Positions 1 through 7,829 of a DNA stretch of 16,030 nucleotides are shown piece after piece. Source of the DNA: Sulfurimonadaceae bacterium (lineage in GTDB: Bacteria; Campylobacterota; Campylobacteria; Campylobacterales; Sulfurimonadaceae); contig JAUWRZ010000007.1 of assembly GCA_030610325.1 (NCBI GenBank), positions 1 to 16,030 of the forward strand. Direction: 5' to 3'. The notes beneath the pieces are model-generated. The model was not told where the DNA came from and ran no database searches. It worked only from the letters and a program-made list of their open reading frames with translations. Each line of letters opens with the position of its first letter. The first letter of the stretch is position 1. A program made the position numbers and the translations under genes.

Positions 1-577
1 AACCTGTGTTCCAGTAGATAAGGAAGATACCGATCAGCATACCAAGGTCAGCGATACGGTTCATGATGAACGCTTCGTTCGCTGCCCCTGTCGCTGACTC
101 TTTGTGGTACCAGAAACCGATCAGCAACCATGAACAGAGACCAACGCCTTCCCAACCTATGAAGAGACCAGCAAAGTTATCACTCATGACCAGGATCATC
201 ATCGAGAAGACGAAAGCTGAAAGGTATGAGAAGAATCGGTTAAAGCCCTTGTCATGATCCATATAACCTATGGAGTAGATATGGACTACTGTAGAGACGA
301 TAGTGACGACCATCATCATCGTCACGGAGACCTGGTCTACTACAAAGCCAAACGGTATGTAAAGGTCACCCGTCTCCATCCATGTCATCATCTCGACATG
401 TACAGTATTACCTGCAAGCACATGAGTAAGCAGTATGGTACTACTTACCAGTGAAGCGAATAGAAGGCCGGTCGGGACCAGACCCGCAATGATCGTCTTT
501 GGACGAGCGCCAAACAGACCAGCAAAAAGCGAGCCTACAAGCGGTGCAAAGAGTGCAATATATAAATACGTTTCCAT
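1..577 (-). CDS. nuoL: NADH-quinone oxidoreductase subunit L, N-terminal part (cut by window edge)
   Basis: This is the first 192 codons of the large antiporter-like proton-pumping subunit of complex I, a multi-spanning inner-membrane protein; the rest lies beyond position 1. The translation starts METYLYIALF and shows several hydrophobic helices. It contains the NuoL signature GWEGVGLCSWLLIGFWY at residues 141-157, whose Glu143 matches the conserved proton-path glutamate of the family (E. coli Glu144), and NRIADLGM near residue 173. I chose the ATG at 577-575 because a GAGG ribosome-binding site at 590-587 lies 9 nt upstream. In-frame ATGs at 586 and 583 lie too close to that site, although the one at 586 would overlap the nuoK stop as ATGA. 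The gene follows nuoK directly and is clearly translationally linked to it. Confidence 0.95.
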   Translation of the reverse strand, partial: METYLYIALFAPLVGSLFAGLFGARPKTIIAGLVPTGLLFASLVSSTILLTHVLAGNTVHVEMMTWMETGDLYIPFGFVVDQVSVTMMMVVTIVSTVVHIYSIGYMDHDKGFNRFFSYLSAFVFSMMILVMSDNFAGLFIGWEGVGLCSWLLIGFWYHKESATGAANEAFIMNRIADLGMLIGIFLIYWNTG

Positions 578-582
578 TTCCA

Positions 583-891
583 TCATCCTCGCATCGTTGT
601 CATCATATCTAAGTCGATCTTACCAGTACGCTTGTACCAGACGATCAACAGACCAAGTCCGACTGCCACTTCAGATGCTGCTATCGCGATGACGAAGAAC
701 GCAAACATCTGACCAGTCAGGTCACCGTAGTAGTGTGAGATCGCCGCAAATGCGACATTGACCGAGTTTAGTAAGATCTCTGTAGCAAAAAAGAGCAACA
801 GAAGGTTCTTACGACGCATGACACCGATCAGTCCGATAGCAAACAGTATCGTCGAAAGGACCAGATAGTGTGAAAGTCCGATTTCCATCAT
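583..891 (-). CDS. nuoK: NADH-quinone oxidoreductase subunit K
   Basis: Small membrane subunit of complex I, 102 residues with three predicted transmembrane helices (about residues 5-25, 29-50 and 61-85), the usual length and topology of the family. The two conserved membrane glutamates needed for proton transfer are present as Glu38 (ATEILLNSVNVAF) and Glu74 (IAASEVAVGLGL). The start ATG at 891-889 overlaps the nuoJ stop as ATGA, and AAGG about 7 nt upstream can serve as ribosome-binding site. A second ATG follows at once, so the first methionine may not be used. Translational coupling J to K to L is evident from the overlaps. Confidence 0.97.
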   Translation of the reverse strand: MMEIGLSHYLVLSTILFAIGLIGVMRRKNLLLLFFATEILLNSVNVAFAAISHYYGDLTGQMFAFFVIAIAASEVAVGLGLLIVWYKRTGKIDLDMMTTMRG

Positions 892-1463
892 GAGGCAGCC
901 TTTTCATTGGTTTCGACCGAAAGTGGAGACTTGTCTTCATCTAACAGTGTCAACGAGGTGTCCATCTTCTTACCGGCAAGGATAATACCACCGATCATAG
1001 CCACCAGCAGCATCACCGCAGCGACCTCGAACGGGACCAGATATTTGGTAAAGAGTACCATACCTACAGCCTGAGCATTACCGACACCTTCCTGAACAGG
1101 ATAGAGTGCAGCGATATTGTCAGAGACGATCGGTGCAGCAAAGATAAGTACGATAAGCAGTGCAGCCATACCACTCATACCAAAGACCAGCATCGGAGAT
1201 GTACGTTTTTCTACGACATCGCGTGTCGTATCGAAGAACATCATACCAAAGGCGTAGAGTGCCAGTACAGCACCTGTATAGACTATGATCTGTACTGCAC
1301 CAAGGAAGTCTGCCCCGAGAATAAAGAAAAATGCCGAGATAAAGATCATTCCGGCTGCCAGTGAAGTCAGGGCGTAAAGTGCCTGAGAGGTCAACACAGC
1401 TATCGAGAACATCGAAATAGTCAAGATGGCAAAAAGATAAAAAGCGATTGCTTCAAACATCAT
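888..1463 (-). CDS. nuoJ: NADH-quinone oxidoreductase subunit J
   Basis: Membrane subunit of complex I, 191 residues with five predicted transmembrane helices. The family hallmark is the third helix, read here as YTGAVLALYAFGMMFF, the flexible helix that links the quinone site to the proton channels. A hydrophobic helix near residues 155-165 is followed by a polar C-terminal tail (KKMDTSLTLLDEDKSPLSV) ending in KAAS. The start is the first of two adjacent ATGs, preceded by AGGAG. The gene lies 6 nt downstream of nuoI and overlaps nuoK by 4 nt, so it belongs to the same transcription unit. Confidence 0.95.
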   Translation of the reverse strand: MMFEAIAFYLFAILTISMFSIAVLTSQALYALTSLAAGMIFISAFFFILGADFLGAVQIIVYTGAVLALYAFGMMFFDTTRDVVEKRTSPMLVFGMSGMAALLIVLIFAAPIVSDNIAALYPVQEGVGNAQAVGMVLFTKYLVPFEVAAVMLLVAMIGGIILAGKKMDTSLTLLDEDKSPLSVETNEKAAS

Positions 1464-1469
1464 AACTCC

Positions 1470-2087
1470 TTAATACGCAAGAGGCGTTTTCTTAACGCTC
1501 TTGTCACTTCCTGGGATAATAGCACCGAATCCAGGGAACTCTTCCTGCTGTCCGGCTTTTAAAGCATCGATCGGTGTCAACATATCTTCGAACTCTACAA
1601 AGTGTGCACGCTGCTCTGAAGCGTTCTCATAACGACCGCCATGAACGATCGCCAGCTCTGGGCACACTTCCGCACAGTAACCACAAAAGATACAGCGTCC
1701 AAGGTTGATACTGTACTCAGTGACCTCTTTACGACTGTTCTCATCATACTTAGTGTCCATTCGGATACAGTCAGAGATACAGATCTTCTCACACAATCCA
1801 CAACCGATACAGCGTTCTGTACCTGATTCGAAAAGACGTAACATCTTATGGACCGCGCGATAACGTGGTCCTATAGGTAACTTCTCTTTAGGATACTGAA
1901 CGGTATGGATGTCAAATTTGAACATCTCACGCAGTACGACCCATAGACCTACAAAGAGCTCACCTTTGAGTGATCTTGAAGCCACCTGCTTGAACTTACC
2001 CCAACCTGTCTCGGGATAATCCTCGATGTCCACCATATAGTAGCCATCTTCTCCAACATTTCTGTCTTTAAATTTTTCAAAACTCAT
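1470..2087 (-). CDS. nuoI: NADH-quinone oxidoreductase subunit I, two [4Fe-4S] clusters
   Basis: Peripheral subunit carrying clusters N6a and N6b, which pass electrons from NuoG toward NuoB. It has 205 residues. The two ferredoxin motifs are complete: Cys93/96/99/103 ([11 protein letters not shown]) and Cys132/135/138/142 ([12 protein letters not shown]). The first motif is followed by ISDC instead of the usual proline, and Cys107 is an extra cysteine. The roughly 90-residue N-terminal part includes the amphipathic region that contacts the membrane arm. The start ATG is preceded by AAGGGTG at suitable spacing, and the gene lies about 9 nt after nuoH. The protein ends TPLAY, a tail also found in NuoC of this operon. 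Confidence 0.97.
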   Translation of the reverse strand: MSFEKFKDRNVGEDGYYMVDIEDYPETGWGKFKQVASRSLKGELFVGLWVVLREMFKFDIHTVQYPKEKLPIGPRYRAVHKMLRLFESGTERCIGCGLCEKICISDCIRMDTKYDENSRKEVTEYSINLGRCIFCGYCAEVCPELAIVHGGRYENASEQRAHFVEFEDMLTPIDALKAGQQEEFPGFGAIIPGSDKSVKKTPLAY

Positions 2088-2096
2088 TGCGCACCC

Positions 2097-3086
2097 TTAA
2101 AACATCATCACGATGCCGGTGATCACTATATTGACCACGGCAATCGGCATTAGTACCTTCCAGCAGAGCCACATCAGCTGGTCTGGTCTTACATCCGGCC
2201 ACGCAGCACGTGTCCAGAGAAAGAAGAAGAAGATAAACGAGACTTTACCCAGAAGCGCGAGCGCTCCACCAACTGAACCATCACCAAAACCGCCAAGGAA
2301 TATCAAGGCGATCACAAAGGAGATGAAGAACATGTTGGCATATTCACCAATAAAGAAGAGACCCCAACGCATACCGGAGTACTCAGTACCGAAACCATCG
2401 ATGATCTCATGGTCATTCGCTATGAGGTGGAACGGTGTACGTCCAGTCTCTGCGAATGCTGCGATGACAAACAGGACAAAGGCTACCGGCTGTGACCAGA
2501 TCATCCAAGAGCCTACACCCGCAGCCTGATAGTTATTAAAATCTATCAGAGAGAGTGATCCGACCATCATTATCGGAGCGAGAAGCGACAGTCCACTTAC
2601 GACCTCATAAGAGATAAAGACCGACGCGGCACGCGCAGCGGAGATAAGTGACCACTTATTTGCCGAAGCCATACCACCAAGTAGCGGACCATAAAGTCCG
2701 ATCGCCATGACACCCAGTATGTAGAGAATACCGACATTGATGTCTGAGATAATAGGATGGACCTCATAACCAAAGATCGTAAAACTCGGCATGAACGGGA
2801 TAGCAGCCGCCGCCATAAAGGCGGTCGCTGCAGTGATCACTGGTGCGATCTTAAAGATAGGACCGACGACGTTCTGTGGGACGATATCCTCTTTTGTGAA
2901 GAGTTTTACACCATCAGCCGCGATCTGAAGCAGACTGTACGGACCGACATGCATCGGCCCCAGTCGTCGCTGCATGAAAGCCAACACCTTTCGTTCGAAG
3001 TAGGTACCAAATCCGGCCAGCGCCGAAAATACCAGCAGGAGTATGACGATCTTGATGACCGTCTCTATTAAATATGCTGTATCCAT
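2097..3086 (-). CDS. nuoH: NADH-quinone oxidoreductase subunit H
   Basis: Membrane subunit that forms most of the quinone chamber and the entry of the E-channel; 329 residues with about eight transmembrane helices. Family motifs include GTYFERKVLAFMQRRLGP (residues 27-44), DGVKLFTKEDIVP (58-70), and TEYSGMRWGLFFIGEYANMF (234-253). The loop that usually reads PFDLxExExE reads PFHLIANDHE here, so the near-invariant Asp is His220, the first glutamate is Ala223, and Asp225 and Glu227 remain. Campylobacter NuoH is also divergent here as I remember it. The start ATG lies 3 nt after the stop of the second nuoG, with AAGGTG as ribosome-binding site inside that gene's end. Confidence 0.97.
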   Translation of the reverse strand: MDTAYLIETVIKIVILLLVFSALAGFGTYFERKVLAFMQRRLGPMHVGPYSLLQIAADGVKLFTKEDIVPQNVVGPIFKIAPVITAATAFMAAAAIPFMPSFTIFGYEVHPIISDINVGILYILGVMAIGLYGPLLGGMASANKWSLISAARAASVFISYEVVSGLSLLAPIMMVGSLSLIDFNNYQAAGVGSWMIWSQPVAFVLFVIAAFAETGRTPFHLIANDHEIIDGFGTEYSGMRWGLFFIGEYANMFFISFVIALIFLGGFGDGSVGGALALLGKVSFIFFFFLWTRAAWPDVRPDQLMWLCWKVLMPIAVVNIVITGIVMMF

Positions 3087-3089
3087 CTA

Positions 3090-5579
3090 TTACACCTTTT
3101 GAATCGAAGCTGTAGCAAAGCGATAACCGCCAAACAGAGCCTCTGAATTGATATTAGCATCGAACGTCGGTAGATAAGCTATCTCACCGTCGATCTTATT
3201 ATCACTGATGACCTTGACACTCACCTCACCTGCTTCAGTCTTGACACTCACGACATCCCCAGCTTCAAGCTCACTAGCACTAAGTGCTGACTCACTCATG
3301 TAGAGTCCGCCTTCAGCGATGAGTTGATGCGCTTTGTTCGTAAATGGTGTGAACTGACGTACCGGGTTAGCAAGATAGACCAAAGTACCATCAAGCGCCT
3401 GGTCCTCATCGATCGGCGTCACATGCTCGTCTTTCTTCATCCTCACCGGCATCTTACCAAGCAGATAACCACGTACTTCCTCACCAGCATTGGTATAGTG
3501 GTTTGGAAGATCATCGAACTTACGTGTCTTAAAGCCACGTGACGTCGGAAGCTGCTCGGTGTAATCGATCGTGTACTCGGCTTTAAGACCAAGTGCGTTT
3601 GCTATGTCATTAAGTACATAACCGCCATATCCTACCGCCACATTGGTCGGATTGACACGCTTGTTGATACTTGTAAGCGTACCCTCTTGCTGATTGATGG
3701 CTGGCATATCCAGGTCACCATCACCAAGACCGGAAAGAACGAAATCACCTTGAGTGTTGTAACCGACAGCATACTCGCCAGCTTCATCATCAAGATCACA
3801 GATAAGTCCTACACCAAGCGTATTGGTCAATGTAGGGATCATTACCAGCTCGAACGCTGAGTACTTCTCGATCAGTGCCACCAGACGGGCGATGTTCTGA
3901 GAAGATGGATGCGTATAGAGGTCCGGTCCGACGATCAGCGAGAACGTCTCCTTCTTCTTAAGCAGTTTTAGCAACGTCTCTTCAAACTTAGCCGGTGCAC
4001 CGACGATCTCCAGCAGGCGGTTCTCATCGACCTCTACCTCTTTGGAGACCTTCTTAGGCACCATCTTGGTCACGTCTGAAGTGACCTCTTCTTCTTCACC
4101 AGTCTCTTTATTGACGACCTTCTTAGTGACCTGTGTGACCACCTTCTCTTTGATCGTCTCCGTGACAGTCACGGTCTTCTCACTGTGGAAGCCTGCAAGA
4201 TAGTCGACGACTTTCTTAGGTAGAAGGTCTTTGTTCGCGAAAAGGTCAAGGATCAGATACAAGACCGCCTCTTCCTGAAGCGGAGCATGGTTGATACTTA
4301 CTACGTTCTTGCTCATACCATCGACTACAGGATCAGCTACCGGATGAAAATAGAGTCCGGCACCTTTCATCTGTACGGCATTGTTAAAGGCATAACGTGC
4401 ATTCGGATTATCTGATTTGAGTGCAGTACCTACAGAGACTACAAAGTCTGTGTTATGTACTTTCTCAAGATCAGAGCCGTAGATAGATGAACGACTGACA
4501 ACAGAGTAATCACGCAAGAAGGTCTTGAAGTCCTGTGCATCTTTATTGACAAGTCTATAACCGAACTTATCTTTCAGACGCTGAAGGATAAGTGCCTCTT
4601 CATTGGTGATCGTCGAAGTAAAGTTGATGGTATCGGCTTTCTTGAACGCATCAAGCGCCGCAGCAAACGCCGTCTCATCTTTTGTCACATCACTGTTTTG
4701 ATAATCATATCCATAACGTCCCGCACCACATAGAGAGACATAGTTCCACTCATTGCTTACACGGTAGATCTTCTCTTCAGGATTATCTATGCTTGTGTGC
4801 TTCGTATCATAAGAGATCTGACATCCCGCGCTACAGTGACCACAGGTCGCAGGGACCTGCTTATGCTCCCATGCATTGGAGGTGTAGATGTAATCTGTAT
4901 CTACAAGTGCACCGACCGGACAGACTGCGGCACACTCACCACAACTTGTACAGTCAAGCATCTCTTCACCGCTGGTCAGACCGATAACAGACTTGTTCAG
5001 CTTGTTCCACATCGCGTATGCATCTTTTGGCATGCTCTCTTTAAAGCTACCATCGATCGCACCAGCACCACGTGGGACAGTCTTGAGTGAGTTATCACCT
5101 ATCATATCTTTACAGGCAGTGACACAGCGCTCACAGACTATACAGAGGCCCGGATCGTAGTGTATATGACCCCAGTCTACAGATGAACGGTCTACATCGG
5201 CTATGGTATAGCTTTGTGAGTCTACGCCCAGTTCCAGTGTGTAGTTTTGCAGTTCACACTCGCCGGACTGATCACAGACACCACACTGAAGAGGATGGTT
5301 GACATCATAGACTTCCATGATGGCACGACGTTCCTTTTCGATGTTCTCAGTCGTAGTCGTAATATTCATCCCGCTTTTTGTCTTTGCATTACATGCATAG
5401 ACCTGCTTGCCATCTGCCTCGACGAGGCAGATACGACAAGCTAGTGTCGGACTACACCTTGTCAGGTAACAGATTGCCGGTATAAAGATATCATTCGCAC
5501 GAGCAGCATTGAGTATGAACTCACCCTCTTGTGTCTGAAACTCTTTTCCGTCAATGGTAATCGTTATTTCGTTTGCCAT
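3090..5579 (-). CDS. nuoG: NADH-quinone oxidoreductase subunit G, second copy
   Basis: Large iron-sulfur subunit of the peripheral arm, 829 residues from the ATG chosen here. Ligand sets in order: [2Fe-2S] N1b Cys37/48/51/63; N5 His95, Cys99/102/108 (HPLQCGVCDQSGEC); Cys146/149/152/156 and Cys210/213/216/220, two four-cysteine ferredoxin motifs; Cys246/249/253/284, the N7-type cluster at the edge of the molybdopterin-oxidoreductase-like domain. The C-terminal domain carries no visible catalytic cofactor signature. Residues 469-517 are a Lys/Glu/Val/Thr-rich insertion that the first copy lacks. The stop of the preceding nuoG and this ATG share one base (TGATG). GTG at 5582 is possible but lies only 2 nt from the GAGG site, whereas the ATG is 5 nt from it. 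It is a clear paralogue of the neighbouring gene. Confidence 0.95.
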   Translation of the reverse strand: MANEITITIDGKEFQTQEGEFILNAARANDIFIPAICYLTRCSPTLACRICLVEADGKQVYACNAKTKSGMNITTTTENIEKERRAIMEVYDVNHPLQCGVCDQSGECELQNYTLELGVDSQSYTIADVDRSSVDWGHIHYDPGLCIVCERCVTACKDMIGDNSLKTVPRGAGAIDGSFKESMPKDAYAMWNKLNKSVIGLTSGEEMLDCTSCGECAAVCPVGALVDTDYIYTSNAWEHKQVPATCGHCSAGCQISYDTKHTSIDNPEEKIYRVSNEWNYVSLCGAGRYGYDYQNSDVTKDETAFAAALDAFKKADTINFTSTITNEEALILQRLKDKFGYRLVNKDAQDFKTFLRDYSVVSRSSIYGSDLEKVHNTDFVVSVGTALKSDNPNARYAFNNAVQMKGAGLYFHPVADPVVDGMSKNVVSINHAPLQEEAVLYLILDLFANKDLLPKKVVDYLAGFHSEKTVTVTETIKEKVVTQVTKKVVNKETGEEEEVTSDVTKMVPKKVSKEVEVDENRLLEIVGAPAKFEETLLKLLKKKETFSLIVGPDLYTHPSSQNIARLVALIEKYSAFELVMIPTLTNTLGVGLICDLDDEAGEYAVGYNTQGDFVLSGLGDGDLDMPAINQQEGTLTSINKRVNPTNVAVGYGGYVLNDIANALGLKAEYTIDYTEQLPTSRGFKTRKFDDLPNHYTNAGEEVRGYLLGKMPVRMKKDEHVTPIDEDQALDGTLVYLANPVRQFTPFTNKAHQLIAEGGLYMSESALSASELEAGDVVSVKTEAGEVSVKVISDNKIDGEIAYLPTFDANINSEALFGGYRFATASIQKV

Positions 5580-7819
5580 CACACCCTCTCTATCTTAACT
5601 TGATTGTATCTGTAGCTCTCATAGTTCTCACTACTGTCAAATGACGGGTTGAGTGCAACAGTACCTTTTAGTCTCTCATCTACTTTAAACACACGCTCGT
5701 ACACATCCTCACCGACAGTGAACCTGACACGTTCGCCATCTTTTATCCTTGCCGCTACAGCGAACTGTTCTGAACCTCTCAAGAGCGCTTCATCAATGAT
5801 CTGATGCGCCTTATCAGTAAACGGATTGAACTGCATAAGCGGATCACAACGGTAGATGACACTACCGTTGAACTCTCTGATATCAGAGATGGCATCGACA
5901 GTAGCAGAAGTCTCACTCACCATAGGAGCGAGTCTATAACCCCGGACCTCTTCACCGACATCTGTGTAGTGGTTTGGAAGATCATCAAAGCGTACCTGAC
6001 TGAAACCACTCTCTTGTGGAAGCTGTACGGTATAGTCGATGACATGCTCACTCTTCATACCAAGCGCATTGGCAATATCATTGAGCTCATAGCCATGATA
6101 AGCCAATGCTGCGTTCATAGGCACGACTCTTTTATCGATATTGGTGAGTGTTCCCTCCTGCTGCGATAGAGCAGGCATATCAAGATCGCCCTCACCATCA
6201 CCCAATGCACTCAGGACAAAGTCAGCAGCTACGTTATAGCCCACTGCACTCTTACCCTCTTCGCTGTCAAGGTCACAGATGAGACTGACTCCAAGAGAGT
6301 TGGTCTCCGGTGGTATGATCATGACACTGAACGCGCTGTGTCTTTCGATCATACCAGCCATCTTGGCGATATTTACTGCATTTGAGTGGTTGATGAGATC
6401 GGCACCGATCACAAGTACCGGATCGTCTCTACGAACCAGCTTTTTCTTAAGTAGTTCCAGCTCTTCCTCACCGACATTGCTCTCACCACTCACATAACCG
6501 ATATCGAGATCATCGAAAAACGCCTTATGTGTCTCTTTGGCACTCTCATCGACTATCATCTCACAAAGCATCGCAAGTACACCCTCTTCCGAGCCGACTT
6601 CGTACTTCACATACTGAGTGACAAGGTTTCGGAGCATCTCATCTTCGATAGGATGCATATAGGCCATGTAACTCTTACGTCTGTTGACTGCGACACTCAG
6701 AGCAAAGCGTACCATCGGGTTATCAGTCGAAACTGCTGAACCGATAGTGACGACATAATCGCTTTTTCTTATGCTCTCAAGATCTGCACTATAGAGGCTA
6801 CTTCCGCTTACAGAAGTAAAAGCGTTCAGGAACTCCTGATACTTCTTCGCCTCTTTATTGATAAGACGGTAGCCGAAGCGCTCTTTCAGTCGCTGAAGCA
6901 GCAGAGCCTCTTCGTTACTTATCATCGAATTGAAACGGATCGTATCTGCGTTCTCAAACGCAGACACAGCGATAGCGAATGCATCCTCATCTTTCTCAGA
7001 GACACGGTTCTCAAAATCGTAACCAAAACGACCGGCACCACAGAGAGCATCAAAGTCATCTTCGTTCGTCACACGGTAGATGCTCTCCGCACCCAAGGTA
7101 GCTGTCCCTTTCTCTTTCTTCTCATAAGTAAGATTACAGGCACTGCTACAGTGTGCACAGGCAGATGGTACTTTCTCAAGTTCCCATACATTAGAGCTGT
7201 ACTCGAAATCTGTACTGGCCATCGCACCGACTGGACAGACCGAGATACATTCACCACACTGTATACATTTACTAAACGTATTGTCTATCTCGGACTTATA
7301 TCCACCAGGGCGGATAAAGAGTGCTTCTGAACCGACTACCTCATTACATACACTGGTACACTTCTCACACATGATACATAGATGCGGGTCATAACTGAGT
7401 ACGCCCCATACCTTTGAGTCACGTCGTTGATCAGCGACAGCGAATGTCTGCTCATCAAGACCGAAGTCCAGTGTCTTGTTCTGAAGGTCACACTCACCAC
7501 TTTTATCACAGACACCACACTGTAGTGGGTGATTGACATTGTACATCTTCATGATGCTCTGTCGTTCTGAATAAAGCTCCTGCGAATCTGATGTGATCGC
7601 AATACCTTCTGTCGGTGGTGTATTACAACTCAGGACAAAACCATCGACACCTTCTGCCTCGACTACACACATACGGCATGATGCCGATGGACTTGTCTTT
7701 GCAAGATAACACATGGTAGGGATATATATTCCCTCCCTGCGTGCCACCTGAAGGATAGATTCGCCTTTAGCGGCAGTGACCTGGCGGCCATCGATCGTAA
7801 ACTGGATCATTTTACTCAT
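5579..7819 (-). CDS. nuoG: NADH-quinone oxidoreductase subunit G, first copy
   Basis: Iron-sulfur subunit of 746 residues with the same architecture as the next gene. [2Fe-2S] ligands Cys37/48/51/65; N5 ligands His97, Cys101/104/110 (HPLQCGVCDKSGEC); two four-cysteine motifs Cys148/151/154/158 and Cys185/188/191/195 (CIQCGECISVCPVGAM); N7-type Cys221/224/228/260. Blocks shared with the second copy include NEEAL.LQRLK..FGYRL.NK, LICDLD, QQEGTLT.I.KRV and FDDLPNHYT..GEEVRGY, so the pair is an old tandem duplication. All ligands are kept in both, so neither looks like a decaying copy. The start ATG has AAGGAG 5 nt upstream and sits 10 nt after the GltD-like gene, which suggests these two proteins may contact each other. 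Confidence 0.95.
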   Translation of the reverse strand: MSKMIQFTIDGRQVTAAKGESILQVARREGIYIPTMCYLAKTSPSASCRMCVVEAEGVDGFVLSCNTPPTEGIAITSDSQELYSERQSIMKMYNVNHPLQCGVCDKSGECDLQNKTLDFGLDEQTFAVADQRRDSKVWGVLSYDPHLCIMCEKCTSVCNEVVGSEALFIRPGGYKSEIDNTFSKCIQCGECISVCPVGAMASTDFEYSSNVWELEKVPSACAHCSSACNLTYEKKEKGTATLGAESIYRVTNEDDFDALCGAGRFGYDFENRVSEKDEDAFAIAVSAFENADTIRFNSMISNEEALLLQRLKERFGYRLINKEAKKYQEFLNAFTSVSGSSLYSADLESIRKSDYVVTIGSAVSTDNPMVRFALSVAVNRRKSYMAYMHPIEDEMLRNLVTQYVKYEVGSEEGVLAMLCEMIVDESAKETHKAFFDDLDIGYVSGESNVGEEELELLKKKLVRRDDPVLVIGADLINHSNAVNIAKMAGMIERHSAFSVMIIPPETNSLGVSLICDLDSEEGKSAVGYNVAADFVLSALGDGEGDLDMPALSQQEGTLTNIDKRVVPMNAALAYHGYELNDIANALGMKSEHVIDYTVQLPQESGFSQVRFDDLPNHYTDVGEEVRGYRLAPMVSETSATVDAISDIREFNGSVIYRCDPLMQFNPFTDKAHQIIDEALLRGSEQFAVAARIKDGERVRFTVGEDVYERVFKVDERLKGTVALNPSFDSSENYESYRYNQVKIERV

Positions 7820-7829
7820 GTTGGCTCCT

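Noticed and set aside
2113..2529. 138-codon plus-strand open frame inside nuoH
   Set aside because: Antisense to conserved NuoH motifs; the translation is low in structure and starts within the gene. Shadow frame.
4029..4175. K/E/V/T-rich stretch in NuoG as a tandem DNA repeat or phase-variable tract
   Set aside because: The repeated units are short and irregular, and the frame is intact. It lacks the uniform short repeats expected of slipped-strand phase variation.
3090..7819. Two NuoG frames as one gene split by a frameshift
   Set aside because: Both proteins are complete, with their own start, ribosome-binding site and full set of iron-sulfur motifs. They are paralogues, not halves of one protein.
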